Shown piece by piece: positions 53,946-61,777 of a DNA stretch of 64,000 nucleotides (positions are counted from its first letter, which is position 1; the number at the start of each line of letters is the position of its first letter). The DNA lies in NCBI RefSeq assembly GCF_016862995.1, contig NZ_BOOA01000006.1, positions 62,001-126,000 on the forward strand, read 5' to 3'. The translations under genes and the position numbers were made by a program. The notes beneath the pieces were generated by a model. It had not been told where the DNA came from, did no database searches, and saw only the letters and a program-made list of their open reading frames with translations. The DNA comes from Acrocarpospora phusangensis. GTDB lineage: Bacteria; Actinomycetota; Actinomycetes; Streptosporangiales; Streptosporangiaceae.

Positions 53946-54386
53946 ATGACCGTCATCCTGCCGATCGCCATCGGGCTGATCTGCGTTGCCCTCATGTCCC
54001 AGCTCCGCGAGCCGCATCGACGCCAGGTCAACGCCGTGCTGGTCGGCGGTGCGGGCGCCGCCTACCTCAGCGGAGGCGGACTCGGGTACTGGGAACTCGT
54101 CCTGCCGGCCGTCATGACCTATGTCGCCTACCGGGGGCTCACGAACTGGACCTGGATCGGCATCGGCTGGCTGCTCCACACCGCCTGGGACGTCGTGCAC
54201 CACCTCAAGGCGAGCCCCATCCTCCCCTTCGCCGAACACTCCTCCCTCGGCTGCGCCATCTGCGATCCGGTTCTGGCCCTGTGGTGCTTCGCGGGCGGGC
54301 CGTCGATCTTCGACTGGGCACGTGCCCGCCTGTCCCGCACGCCGGCGACGCCGATCGGCCCCGCCGGCGGGAACCCACACTCGTGA
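53946..54386 (+). CDS. DUF6010-family membrane protein
   Basis: A protein of 146 residues with about four membrane spans. It contains LREPHRRQVNAVLVGGAGAAYLSGGG, LVLPAVMTYVAYRGL, WTWIGIGWLLHTAWDVVHHL and SSLGCAICDPVLALWCFAGGP with paired Cys. The layout and length match the DUF6010 group. It has no known function. It lies opposite the GlxA-type regulator with 242 bases between. Confidence 0.82.
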   Translation: MTVILPIAIGLICVALMSQLREPHRRQVNAVLVGGAGAAYLSGGGLGYWELVLPAVMTYVAYRGLTNWTWIGIGWLLHTAWDVVHHLKASPILPFAEHSSLGCAICDPVLALWCFAGGPSIFDWARARLSRTPATPIGPAGGNPHS

Positions 54387-54415
54387 CCCCCGCTCGGGCG
54401 GTGCCGGCGTACTGG

Positions 54416-54700
54416 CTAGTCGGAGCGGAAGGGGTCGTGCTCGGCGAGGAGCTTGTCCAGCCGGGCCTGGTCCACCCGGGTCACCACCGCGGCCTCCTCC
54501 TGCCGGTCGCGTACGCACTTGGCGAGCGTGAAGCACGAGGTCACCACGTAGAAGACGCCGACCGCGAAGAACGCGCGGATCCAGGCGTCGACCGGCAGGT
54601 AGGCCACTCCGATCGTGAGGGCGGAGAGCGAGAGCCCGAAAGAGATCACGGACTGCATGTAGAAGGCGGTGGTGGTCTTGCTCGGCACTGGTCTGCTCAT
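54416..54700 (-). CDS. YiaA/YiaB-family inner membrane protein
   Basis: A protein of 94 residues with two membrane spans: AFYMQSVISFGLSLSALTIGVAYLP and AFFAVGVFYVVTSCFTLAKCVRD. The conserved KTTTAFYMQS entry and FTLAKCVRDRQE tail are typical of the family. Its function is unknown. ATG 54700 is preferred over an upstream one because the known family begins near PSKTTTAF. It ends head-on with the DUF6010 gene. Confidence 0.85.
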   Translation of the reverse strand: MSRPVPSKTTTAFYMQSVISFGLSLSALTIGVAYLPVDAWIRAFFAVGVFYVVTSCFTLAKCVRDRQEEAAVVTRVDQARLDKLLAEHDPFRSD

Positions 54701-54820
54701 AGACCAATCGTGACCAGTCACCGCTCATCGGACATGAGCTCAAGTACTTAAGCTACCGCTGAGTAATCGGTGGATCGGTCGTGCGGCAGGCTTTGAGAGA
54801 CGACGACGTGCGCAGGGCCG

Positions 54821-55402
54821 TCACTGGTCCGGGGCGTGCGCCGAGGCGCGGTAGCGCATGCCGTCGACCAGGAGAGCGACCATGCGCCTGCTGTAGGCGA
54901 CGCCGTGCTGAGAGAGGGTGGCGACGGCGTAGAGGAGATCTTCGGAGCTGATCCCGGCCCGGATGTCGCCACTCGCCGCCGCGGCCTCGAGCAGCCTCCC
55001 GAGGGTGGGCCCCAGGCGGCCCATGAAGTAGCCGGGCAGGGACTCGAACGCCGGATCGCCCGAGTGGAGGGCGGTGGCGAGGCCGCGTTTGGTCGCGAGG
55101 AACTCGGTGTAGCGCAGCAGCCACCTCGCGAGGGCCTCCCCCGGCTCGTGGGCGGCGCTCAACGCCGGGGCGGCGTCGGCGGTGGCGTCGACCTCGCGCC
55201 GGAACACAGCCTTGACCAGGTCGGATCGTTGCGGGAAGTGCCGGTAGAGGGTGCCGACGCCGACGCCGGCCAGGTCGGCGATCTCCTTGGCGGGGGCGTC
55301 GACACCGGACGTGCCAAAGACGGTTTTCGCGGCCTCCAGCAGGGCGTCGACGTTGCGCTGCGCGTCGGCGCGCAGCCGGCGCGGCGCCGGGGTGTCCGTC
55401 AC
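54821..55402 (-). CDS. TetR-family transcriptional regulator
   Basis: A protein of 193 residues from GTG 55402, with GAAGGAGCCCC upstream. The helix-turn-helix is RNVDALLEAAKTVFGTSGVDAPAKEIADLAGVGVGTLYRHFPQR in overlapping blocks (about 12-60). The ligand domain carries LPGYFMGRLGPTLGRLLEAAAASGDIRAGISSEDLLYAVATL. It is divergent from an aldo/keto reductase with a large double palindrome between them, so it most likely represses that gene and itself, released by a small hydrophobic ligand. Confidence 0.92.
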   Translation of the reverse strand: MTDTPAPRRLRADAQRNVDALLEAAKTVFGTSGVDAPAKEIADLAGVGVGTLYRHFPQRSDLVKAVFRREVDATADAAPALSAAHEPGEALARWLLRYTEFLATKRGLATALHSGDPAFESLPGYFMGRLGPTLGRLLEAAAASGDIRAGISSEDLLYAVATLSQHGVAYSRRMVALLVDGMRYRASAHAPDQ

Positions 55403-55421
55403 GGGGCTCCTTCGTTTGCCT

Positions 55422-55465
55422 AAGCGGAAAGCCTTTCCATATAGTTCCGGAAAGGCGTTCCGCTT
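55422..55465. promoter_or_regulatory. Double TetR operator
   Basis: AAGCGGAAAGCCTTTCC (55422-55438) and GGAAAGGCGTTCCGCTT (55449-55465) form an inverted repeat with one mismatch in 17 and a ten-base spacer. Each arm also contains its own palindrome: GGAAAGCCTTTCC is perfect and GGAAAGGCGTTCC nearly so. Two TetR dimers could bind. The site covers the divergent TetR/aldo-keto reductase promoters. Confidence 0.85.
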
Positions 55466-55493
55466 CAACCTACCCTCTGTCAGGAGGATTCGC

Positions 55494-56510
55494 ATGCGTT
55501 ACCGCACGCTCGGCCGGACCGGCATCAAGGTCAGCCCGTACGCGCTCGGCGCGATGATGTTCGGCGCCATCGGCAACCCCGACCACGACGACGCGATCCG
55601 CATCATCCACAAGGCGCTCGACGCGGGGATCAACTTCGTCGACACCGCCGACGTCTACTCCCAGGGCGAGTCGGAGGAGATCGTGGGCAAGGCGCTCAAG
55701 GGGCGCCGGGACAACGTCGTACTGGCCACCAAGTTGTCCCGCCCGATGGGCGACGATCTCAACCAACGGGGGAATTCGCGGCGCTGGATCATGAGAGCGG
55801 TGGAGGACTCGCTGCGCCGGCTGCGGACCGACCACATCGACCTCTACCAGATCCACCGGCCCGACCCCGACACCGATGTCGAGGACACCCTTTCGGCGCT
55901 GACCGACCTGGTCCGCAGCGGGAAGGTCCGGGCGATCGGATCGTCCACGATGCCCGCCTCCGACATCGTCGAGGCCCAGTGGGTGGCCGAGCGGCGGGGC
56001 CTGGAGCGGTTCCGCGCCGAACAGCCGGCCTACTCCATCCTCAGCCGCGCCATCGAGTACGAGGTGCTGCCGGTCGCCCAGCGCTACGGGATGGGCGTCC
56101 TGGTGTGGAGCCCGCTCGCGAAGGGGATGCTCACCGGCCGCATCCGCAAGGGTCAGGCGACCGACCTGCGCCGCGTCGGCCTGTTCCGGCAGTTCCGGGA
56201 CGAACGCATGCTCGACGTCGTCGAACGGATCGTGCCGGTGGCCGAGGAGGCGGGGCTGCCGATGACGCATCTCGCGATGGCGTTCGCGATCGCCCATCCC
56301 GGCGTGACCAGCGCGATCATCGGGCCGCGCACGATGGAGCAACTCGACGACCTGCTCGCCGGCGTCGACGTCACCCTCGGCGACGACGTCCTCGACCGAA
56401 TCGACGAAATCGTGCCGCCCGGCACCGACGTCGGCCCGCGCGACGAGGCCGCCTACCTGCCCCCCGCCCTCCTGGACCCGAGCCTGCGGCGAAGGCCCGC
56501 GGCCCGGTAA
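55494..56510 (+). CDS. Aldo/keto reductase
   Basis: A protein of 338 residues from ATG 55494 after AGGAGG. The tetrad Asp50, Tyr55, Lys80 and His121 appears in NFVDTADVYSQGESEEIVG, LATKLS and DLYQIHRPD. GLGCMxFG-type sequence is ALGAMMFG. The C-terminal AFAIAHPGVTSAIIGPRTMEQLDDLLAG binds NADPH. It belongs to the AKR11/12-like group that reduces aldehydes or keto sugars. Control by the divergent TetR protein suggests a detoxification or inducible role. Confidence 0.92.
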   Translation: MRYRTLGRTGIKVSPYALGAMMFGAIGNPDHDDAIRIIHKALDAGINFVDTADVYSQGESEEIVGKALKGRRDNVVLATKLSRPMGDDLNQRGNSRRWIMRAVEDSLRRLRTDHIDLYQIHRPDPDTDVEDTLSALTDLVRSGKVRAIGSSTMPASDIVEAQWVAERRGLERFRAEQPAYSILSRAIEYEVLPVAQRYGMGVLVWSPLAKGMLTGRIRKGQATDLRRVGLFRQFRDERMLDVVERIVPVAEEAGLPMTHLAMAFAIAHPGVTSAIIGPRTMEQLDDLLAGVDVTLGDDVLDRIDEIVPPGTDVGPRDEAAYLPPALLDPSLRRRPAAR

Positions 56511-56556
56511 CAAGGGCGCACCCCGCCGCTACCTGCCATCGCGAGCAGGAGAGGGC

Positions 56557-56592
56557 TTGACCGTTCCCGTTCGGCGGCAAACGATCGGTCAA
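56557..56592. promoter_or_regulatory. Candidate inverted repeat upstream of DUF4242 gene
   Basis: TTGACCG (56557-56563) and CGGTCAA (56586-56592) face each other over 22 bases, 63 bases before the DUF4242 start. The first arm also resembles a -35 box. No matching protein can be assigned. Confidence 0.4.
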
Positions 56593-56654
56593 ACGCCGTC
56601 GGCGAAGGCTGGTCGCACCGGGGTCGCGGGACCCCGTACAACAGGAGGTGCGCG

Positions 56655-56930
56655 ATGCCGAAGTTCGTGATCGAGCGGAGAATCGAGGGGATCGGCGGCT
56701 CGACCGAGGAGGAGTTGCGGGCGATCTCGCAGAAGTCCTGCGCGGTGCTCGGGGAAATGGGGCCGAAGGTCCAGTGGATCCAGAGCTACGTGACGGTAGA
56801 CAAGATCTACTGCGTCTACCTGGCCGACGATGAGGAACTGGTGCGCGAGCACGCGCGCCGCGGCGGTTTCCCCGCCGACAGCGTGGCGGCGGTATCGGCG
56901 GTCATCGATCCCGCGACGGCCGAGGGCTGA
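56655..56930 (+). CDS. DUF4242-family small protein
   Basis: A protein of 91 residues with a ferredoxin-like fold: MPKFVIERRIEGIGGSTEEEL, VQWIQSYVTVDKIYCVYLADDEELVREHARRGGFP in conserved segments, and ending with VIDPATAEG. ATG 56655 follows AGGAGGTG. Family members are tied to small-molecule or nickel binding in annotations, but no function is certain. It is followed 32 bases later by a BTAD regulator gene, with which it probably shares a transcript. Confidence 0.87.
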   Translation: MPKFVIERRIEGIGGSTEEELRAISQKSCAVLGEMGPKVQWIQSYVTVDKIYCVYLADDEELVREHARRGGFPADSVAAVSAVIDPATAEG

Positions 56931-56961
56931 AGCGGCGGGAGCGTACGGAGAATGGCGACGG

Positions 56962-58743
56962 ATGACGTTCGAGATCCATCTGCTCGGCCCGCCGCGTGTC
57001 GTACGGGGCGGGACAGCGATGCCGGCGCCCCGGGGCCGCAAGGTCTGGGGCCTGCTCGCCTACCTCCTGCTGCGCGAGGCGCCGGCCACTCGGGCGCACG
57101 TGGCCGGCCTGCTGTTCCCCACCGCCGATGACCCACTGGCCGCGTTACGGTGGGCACTCTCGATGCTGCGCCGACTGGTGGGCGACCCGGGCGTGTTCCG
57201 GGACGACCCGCTGACCTGCGCCTGGGCCGAGCCGCCGGTGGTCGACGTCCTGGCGTTGCGCTCGGGCGGCCCGGCCCAGGCGCGGGCGCTCGGCGACCTC
57301 GGTCAGGACCTGCTGGCGTCGATGGACTTTCCCGGCTGCCCCTCGTTCGAGATCTGGCTCGACGCCCAGCGCCGACATGCCCGGGGCGCCGCCGAATCGC
57401 TCCTGCGTGAGGCCGCGCTTGCCCGGCTGGCGCGCGGCGACGCCGACGGGAGCGCCGACCTCGCCGCGCGCCTGGTGGCCCTCAACCCCTATGAGGAGAA
57501 CTTCCAGGCGCTCCTGGTGCGCTCCCTGGCCGTCGGCGGGCGTGGCGTGGAAGCGGCCCGGCAGGCCGCCGCCTGCCGGGAACTGTTCCGTACAGAACTG
57601 GGCGTCGAGCCCGGTCCCGCCCTGGACGCCGCGATGACCGCCACGACCTCGACGCCGACGGCGGGCGCGGTCACCGGCCGTCCCGCGGTGCGAGCGCTGA
57701 TCGAGGCGGGCGAGGCGGCGATCGGGGCGGGCGTGCTGCAGGCGGGACTGCACTGCTTGCGCCGGGCGGTCACGGACGCCTCGGCGCTCGGCGACGGCGC
57801 CCTGACGGCGCGTAGCCTCGCGGCGCTCGGCTCGGCGCTCGTGCACGCTGCCCGCGGCAGCGACGAGGAGGGCGCGACGGCGCTGCACCGCGCCCTCGCC
57901 TGCGAGGAGGCCGAGCCGGCCACGCTGGCGAAAGTCCTGTGTGAGCTGGCCTACATCGAGTTCCTCCACGGCAGGTACGACCGGGTGGAGGTCTGGCTCG
58001 CCCAGGCCGACGTCGTGACCACCGAACCCGCCCAGCGTGCCGCCGCCCTGTCGGTACGCGGCAGCACCCTCAGCGACCTGGCCCGGTACGCGGCCGCGCA
58101 GCACGCCCTCGGCCAGGCACTCGACTTCGCGCGGGACGAACGCCGCCGGTCGTACGTGCTCTCGATGATCGGCCGGGCGCACCTGCTTCGCGGCGAACTC
58201 GCCGCGGCCGCCGAGACGCTGGACGAGTCGATGGCCCGGGCCACCGCAGCCGGATGGACCGCGTTCATCCCCTGGCCGGAGGCACTGCGCGCCGAGATCG
58301 ACCTGCGGTGCGGCGACCTCCCGGCGGCGCGGACCCGACTGGAGCACGCCTTCGCCCTCGGCTGCCAGATCGGCGACCCCTGCTGGGAAGGACTGTCGGG
58401 ACGCGGGCTCGGTCTCCTCCTGGCCGCACAGGGCGACGCCGGCGGCGCGGTCGAGTCCCTCCTGGACGCCCGGCGGCGGGCCTCGCGACTGCCGGACGGC
58501 TACGTCTGGGTCCAGGCGTACATTCTCGACGCGCTGGCCGGCATCGGCATCGCACGCCACCTGCCCCAAGCCGGGACGTGGGTTGCTCAACTCGCCGCCA
58601 TCGCGCAACGCAGCGGCATGGCAGAGCTCACCGTCCGGGCCGCGGCCCACCGCTGGCGACTCGGCGACCAGGCCGGACGCGACGCCGCCCTCGCGCTCTG
58701 CGCATCCGTGGACAACCCCATCCTGGCCGGGCTCCTCACCTGA
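56962..58743 (+). CDS. BTAD-domain transcriptional regulator
   Basis: A protein of 593 residues from ATG 56962. It starts FEIHLLGPPRVVRGG and has a shortened winged helix (about 1-85), BTAD (about 90-230; YEENFQALLVRSLAVGGRG, ELGVEPGPALDAAM) and TPR-like helices to the end. There is no NB-ARC domain, unlike the large regulator at 21181. The gene is linked to the DUF4242 gene upstream, a pairing also seen elsewhere in actinomycetes as far as I recall. It may act as an activator of that gene. Confidence 0.85.
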   Translation: MTFEIHLLGPPRVVRGGTAMPAPRGRKVWGLLAYLLLREAPATRAHVAGLLFPTADDPLAALRWALSMLRRLVGDPGVFRDDPLTCAWAEPPVVDVLALRSGGPAQARALGDLGQDLLASMDFPGCPSFEIWLDAQRRHARGAAESLLREAALARLARGDADGSADLAARLVALNPYEENFQALLVRSLAVGGRGVEAARQAAACRELFRTELGVEPGPALDAAMTATTSTPTAGAVTGRPAVRALIEAGEAAIGAGVLQAGLHCLRRAVTDASALGDGALTARSLAALGSALVHAARGSDEEGATALHRALACEEAEPATLAKVLCELAYIEFLHGRYDRVEVWLAQADVVTTEPAQRAAALSVRGSTLSDLARYAAAQHALGQALDFARDERRRSYVLSMIGRAHLLRGELAAAAETLDESMARATAAGWTAFIPWPEALRAEIDLRCGDLPAARTRLEHAFALGCQIGDPCWEGLSGRGLGLLLAAQGDAGGAVESLLDARRRASRLPDGYVWVQAYILDALAGIGIARHLPQAGTWVAQLAAIAQRSGMAELTVRAAAHRWRLGDQAGRDAALALCASVDNPILAGLLT

Positions 58744-58821
58744 GTGCCCCACACGCCCGTACGCGTCGTCACCGCCGGTTCCGTCAGGTGGACAACCGCG
58801 CACCGGTCGAGCGCCGGGTGG

Positions 58822-58886
58822 AGTAAAGAATTGTTGACATCACGTCTGTGCTGCTTTACCTTGGCAATGTCAAGTTTGTTGTACAT
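58822..58886 (+). promoter_or_regulatory. Two related operator-like sites before the membrane/XRE pair
   Basis: AGTAAAGAATTGTTGACAT (58822-58840) and TGTCAAGTTTGTTGTACAT (58868-58886) share GTNAAG at one end and ACAT at the other, 46 bases apart. TTGACAT within the first and ATGTCAA near the second also form an inverted pair. The TTGACA may be a -35 box. The XRE protein encoded downstream is the likely binder. Confidence 0.55.
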
Positions 58887-58896
58887 GGGAGCGAGC

Positions 58897-59316
58897 ATGT
58901 CCTCCGAAGAGAAGCGCACGTGGATCTACGTCGTGGTCGCGGCCGGCGTAGCCGTGGTCTACTTCGCGACCGTCCTGTCGAAGGTGCCGGGAACGGATGT
59001 GTCCACGATCGCCTACGTGTGGCCGATGCTCACCGCGATCGGTGTCGGGATCGCCGCGAACATCGTCCTGAACATCATCGCCGCGGTCCTCTCGCCAAGG
59101 GAGGCCGACAAGACCGACGAGCGCGACAAGCAGATCAACCGGCTGGGCGAGTACGTCGGGTTCTACGTCATGAGCATCGCCGCGCTCGTCCCGCTCGGCC
59201 TGGCGATGGCGGAGATCGAGCAGTTCTGGATCGCCAACACGCTCTACCTCGCGTTCATCCTGGCCGCCCTCGCCTCTTCAATCGTGAAGATCGTCGCGTA
59301 CCGGCGAGGTTTCTAG
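58897..59316 (+). CDS. Membrane protein paired with XRE regulator
   Basis: A protein of 139 residues from ATG 58897, which has GGGAGCGAGC before it. It has four predicted spans: IYVVVAAGVAVVYFATVL, IAYVWPMLTAIGVGIAANIVLNIIA, FYVMSIAALVPLGLAMAE and TLYLAFILAALASSIVKIVA, with a cytoplasmic loop SPREADKTDERDKQINRLGE. This matches the DUF2178-like proteins that are usually next to a short XRE regulator. It may sense or modulate the regulator. Three bases separate the two genes. Confidence 0.82.
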   Translation: MSSEEKRTWIYVVVAAGVAVVYFATVLSKVPGTDVSTIAYVWPMLTAIGVGIAANIVLNIIAAVLSPREADKTDERDKQINRLGEYVGFYVMSIAALVPLGLAMAEIEQFWIANTLYLAFILAALASSIVKIVAYRRGF

Positions 59317-59319
59317 CCC

Positions 59320-59544
59320 ATGGCCAAGCCCACCAAGGTCACCAACGCGATCCGAGCCCTGCGATTCGCCCACGGGGAGATGACGCAGGCCGAGCTGGCC
59401 GACCGCGTCGGCGTGACCCGCCAGACCATCATCGCCATCGAGCAGGGCCGCTACTCGCCGTCACTGGAGATGGCCTTCCAGATCGCCCGCGTGTTCGGGG
59501 TGCCGCTCGACGACGTCTTCCAGTACCCCGACACCGAGGACTAA
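59320..59544 (+). CDS. Short XRE-family regulator
   Basis: A protein of 74 residues that is almost entirely one helix-turn-helix: MTQAELADRVGVTRQTIIAIEQGRYSPSL, then AFQIARVFGVPLDDVFQYP, typical of the YozG-type. It probably represses its own operon through the two sites at 58822-58886. It is translated close to the membrane gene upstream. Confidence 0.92.
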   Translation: MAKPTKVTNAIRALRFAHGEMTQAELADRVGVTRQTIIAIEQGRYSPSLEMAFQIARVFGVPLDDVFQYPDTED

Positions 59545-59622
59545 CCGCCACACCCCTACCACCGGCGCGCGGGGCACCGCCCCGCGGCCTTCCTCCTTCA
59601 CGCCCAAAAGCAAGGGAGAAGC

Positions 59623-59943
59623 ATGGACACCCCTCAACACCTCGCCCGGATCGCAGACCTCTTCTGCCCGATCGCGGCCCTCTGCGCCATGGCCGACCGG
59701 CCGGTGACTGCCGACACCGTCGTTGCATCGGGGGTCGCCGGATGATCACGGGACTCTCACGAGCCGGCTCATCGGAGGCGGCGCCGGCTATCTGCTCGGC
59801 GCGTTCATCGTGCGCCTCGCTCCCGAGGCACGCGTCGTCGCTGAACTTCTCGCGGCGCCCCCGCGCACGTAGGCGAGTTCTGGATGGTCGGCTACCTGCT
59901 GGTCCGCGGCGTCCGCCGTCGCGCGCTCCCGGAAGCACCATGA
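59623..59943 (+). pseudogene. Decayed DUF4386-family membrane protein gene
   Basis: ATG 59623, behind GGGAGAAGC, begins MDTPQHLARIADLFCPIAA, like the TARIAGLLYL start of DUF4386 proteins, but stops after 40 codons. Sequence like the family end follows in a second frame, LIGGGAGYLLGAFIVRLAPEA with LLAAP, and in a third, AHVGEFWMVGYLLVRGVRRRA, to a stop at 59941-59943. One shift lies in a C run near 59857-59862. Order is right but more than half of the normal length of about 230 residues is gone. It is an internally deleted, frameshifted remnant next to the XRE gene. Confidence 0.68.
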
Positions 59944-59956
59944 GGGGTCCCCGCTG

Positions 59957-59990
59957 GACGCCCTGCCGCGACTATTCCCGGCAGGGCGTC
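59957..59990. terminator. Perfect 12-base hairpin
   Basis: GACGCCCTGCCG (59957-59968) pairs with CGGCAGGGCGTC (59979-59990) across a ten-base loop, just after the DUF4386 remnant. It should end the XRE transcript before the AT-rich promoter region of the next gene. Confidence 0.72.
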
Positions 59991-60024
59991 TACTCAGGAT
60001 GAAACGGCACATTGTTCAGCTTAT

Positions 60025-61680
60025 ATGTATCGATTATTCAGCATTGACGCTATAGCATCCGAGCCCGTGACCAGTCAGTTCTTACCCGAAAGTTCCGGCG
60101 CGCAGGTCGATGGCCCCGCGTCGAAGAGCACGATTTCGACGGAGCGGAACGAGTCGGCGCCCACGAGCCCCGACCAACTTCGGCTCTCGGACCGCTCGAT
60201 TGCCATGCTGCTGGGTCTGATTTCGCTGGTGGTCTACGCGTTGGCCGCACGCCTTCGGCTGGTGAACGGTATTCCCCAGGGAGACGAACCCCACTATCTC
60301 ATCGCCACCGTCGCACTTGCGGAGTACCATACTTTCGATATCGGCGTGGTCTACGACAACCGTGACTACTTGTCGTTCTTTCCAGAGGAAATCGAAAGGC
60401 ACCTCTCCCCGGACGAGAACGGCCAGATGCTGCCCTGGCACAATTTCGGCGCCCCGCTGCTCTGGGTGCCGTTCTTCTTGCTGTGGGGACGTGCCGGCGC
60501 CACTGGATTCATGGTGGTGGTCGCCGTGTTGACGGTTCTCCATGTGTTCTGGTTCCTCAGGGAACTCGGTATCGTCCGCCTGTACGCGACCCTCACCGCC
60601 GGACTGTTCGCCGTCGGCACGACGATCTACGTCTACTCCAATTCGTTGTTCACCGAATCATTGGCCGCCCTGCTCCTGCTCTATGCGATGCGAGTGATAT
60701 GCCGGAGAGATAACTCATCGGCGAGTCTCTGCCTGGCATCGATGTCGCTGGGCTACCTGCCGTGGCTCAACGGCCGCTTTCTCGCCCTCGCGCTTCCCGC
60801 CGCCCTGCTCCTGCTGTTACGCGTCCGCCGTTCGGGCAACGGAGACGGCATCCGGGCCTACTCGTGGGCGTTCGGGCCGATGTTGCTGCTGTTCGGTGCG
60901 CTCGGGGCATTGAATTACCTTTGTTTCAACACTTTCCACCCGTCACCGGGAAATGGCGTGAAAGGAGTCGGGCCACTTCAGATATCGCCGGTCCGGGGGC
61001 TCGCGGGATTATTGTTCGACCGCGAGTTCGGCCTGTTCCCGAACTTTCCCGTACTGGTCTTCGTGGTGATCGGTATCGGGCTGGGGATCCCCTGGGTACG
61101 CTGGCAACTCGATGCCGCGGTGGGCTTCGTCGCGATGCCGTACGTGCTGGCGACCGCGACGTACTCGGAGTGGTGGGCCGGCTTCGCCCCGCCTGGCAGG
61201 TACCTCGCGGTCGTGGTGCCACTGCTCGCTTTCTATGTCGCGGTGACGCTCCAGCGAATCCACCATTGGCTGGCGATTCTCATCGCGGCGATCACCGGAC
61301 TCGTCGGCTTCGCCTTCAACTTCGCCACCGACTTATACCCCGGAGATCGTTTCCACTGGCCCACACCTCCGAACCAGGCCATGTCGAACCTGGGCCGGCT
61401 GCTCGACCTTCCAATAGCGGAGTACCTGCCGGGACTGAGCGTGTCCAAGGACGATCCGATTCCCATGGACGAGGCCATACTCACTGTCGGGTGGGCGCTG
61501 GTCATCGCCATGCTCGCCGCGGCTGTCTGGATTTTCGAGAATGCTCCACCTGAGCGCGTACCCCCTCTCGACCTGCGGCTTTTCCCGAATCCACCAGGCC
61601 GCCGCAGAACAGCGTCCTCGCCGGCCGGCCCCGAAGCGGTCACAGCGGAAAGGCCGCCGGCCTCCCGTCCACCCACGTAG
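60025..61680 (+). CDS. Multi-span membrane protein, PMT-like glycosyltransferase candidate
   Basis: A protein of up to 551 residues with roughly 10-11 membrane spans. After a polar N-terminus, SIAMLLGLISLVVYALAARL is followed by VNGIPQGDEPHYLIATVALAEY; the acidic DEPHYL loop recalls the first outside loop of GT-C enzymes such as PMT-type mannosyltransferases. YSNSLFTESLAALLLLYAMR and YSEWWAGFAPPGRYLAVVVPLLAFY are further conserved-looking segments. A polyprenyl-sugar donor would be expected, but this is only a fold-level suggestion. The start may be ATG 60025 or GTG 60067; neither has a good ribosome site. Base composition is lower in GC than the neighbours. Confidence 0.72.
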   Translation: MYRLFSIDAIASEPVTSQFLPESSGAQVDGPASKSTISTERNESAPTSPDQLRLSDRSIAMLLGLISLVVYALAARLRLVNGIPQGDEPHYLIATVALAEYHTFDIGVVYDNRDYLSFFPEEIERHLSPDENGQMLPWHNFGAPLLWVPFFLLWGRAGATGFMVVVAVLTVLHVFWFLRELGIVRLYATLTAGLFAVGTTIYVYSNSLFTESLAALLLLYAMRVICRRDNSSASLCLASMSLGYLPWLNGRFLALALPAALLLLLRVRRSGNGDGIRAYSWAFGPMLLLFGALGALNYLCFNTFHPSPGNGVKGVGPLQISPVRGLAGLLFDREFGLFPNFPVLVFVVIGIGLGIPWVRWQLDAAVGFVAMPYVLATATYSEWWAGFAPPGRYLAVVVPLLAFYVAVTLQRIHHWLAILIAAITGLVGFAFNFATDLYPGDRFHWPTPPNQAMSNLGRLLDLPIAEYLPGLSVSKDDPIPMDEAILTVGWALVIAMLAAAVWIFENAPPERVPPLDLRLFPNPPGRRRTASSPAGPEAVTAERPPASRPPT

Positions 61681-61777
61681 CCGCCGATACGGATAGGTCA
61701 TCCGACCGATGTCCTCCCCGCCCCTCGCAGGGAGCATTGGAGCCAAAATCAACGTGAGAATTCCGGAAACCATTCAC

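Noticed and set aside
60042-60056. TTGACG next to TATAGC as a promoter for the PMT-like gene
   Set aside because: Only one base separates the two hexamers, so they cannot be the -35 and -10 of one promoter.
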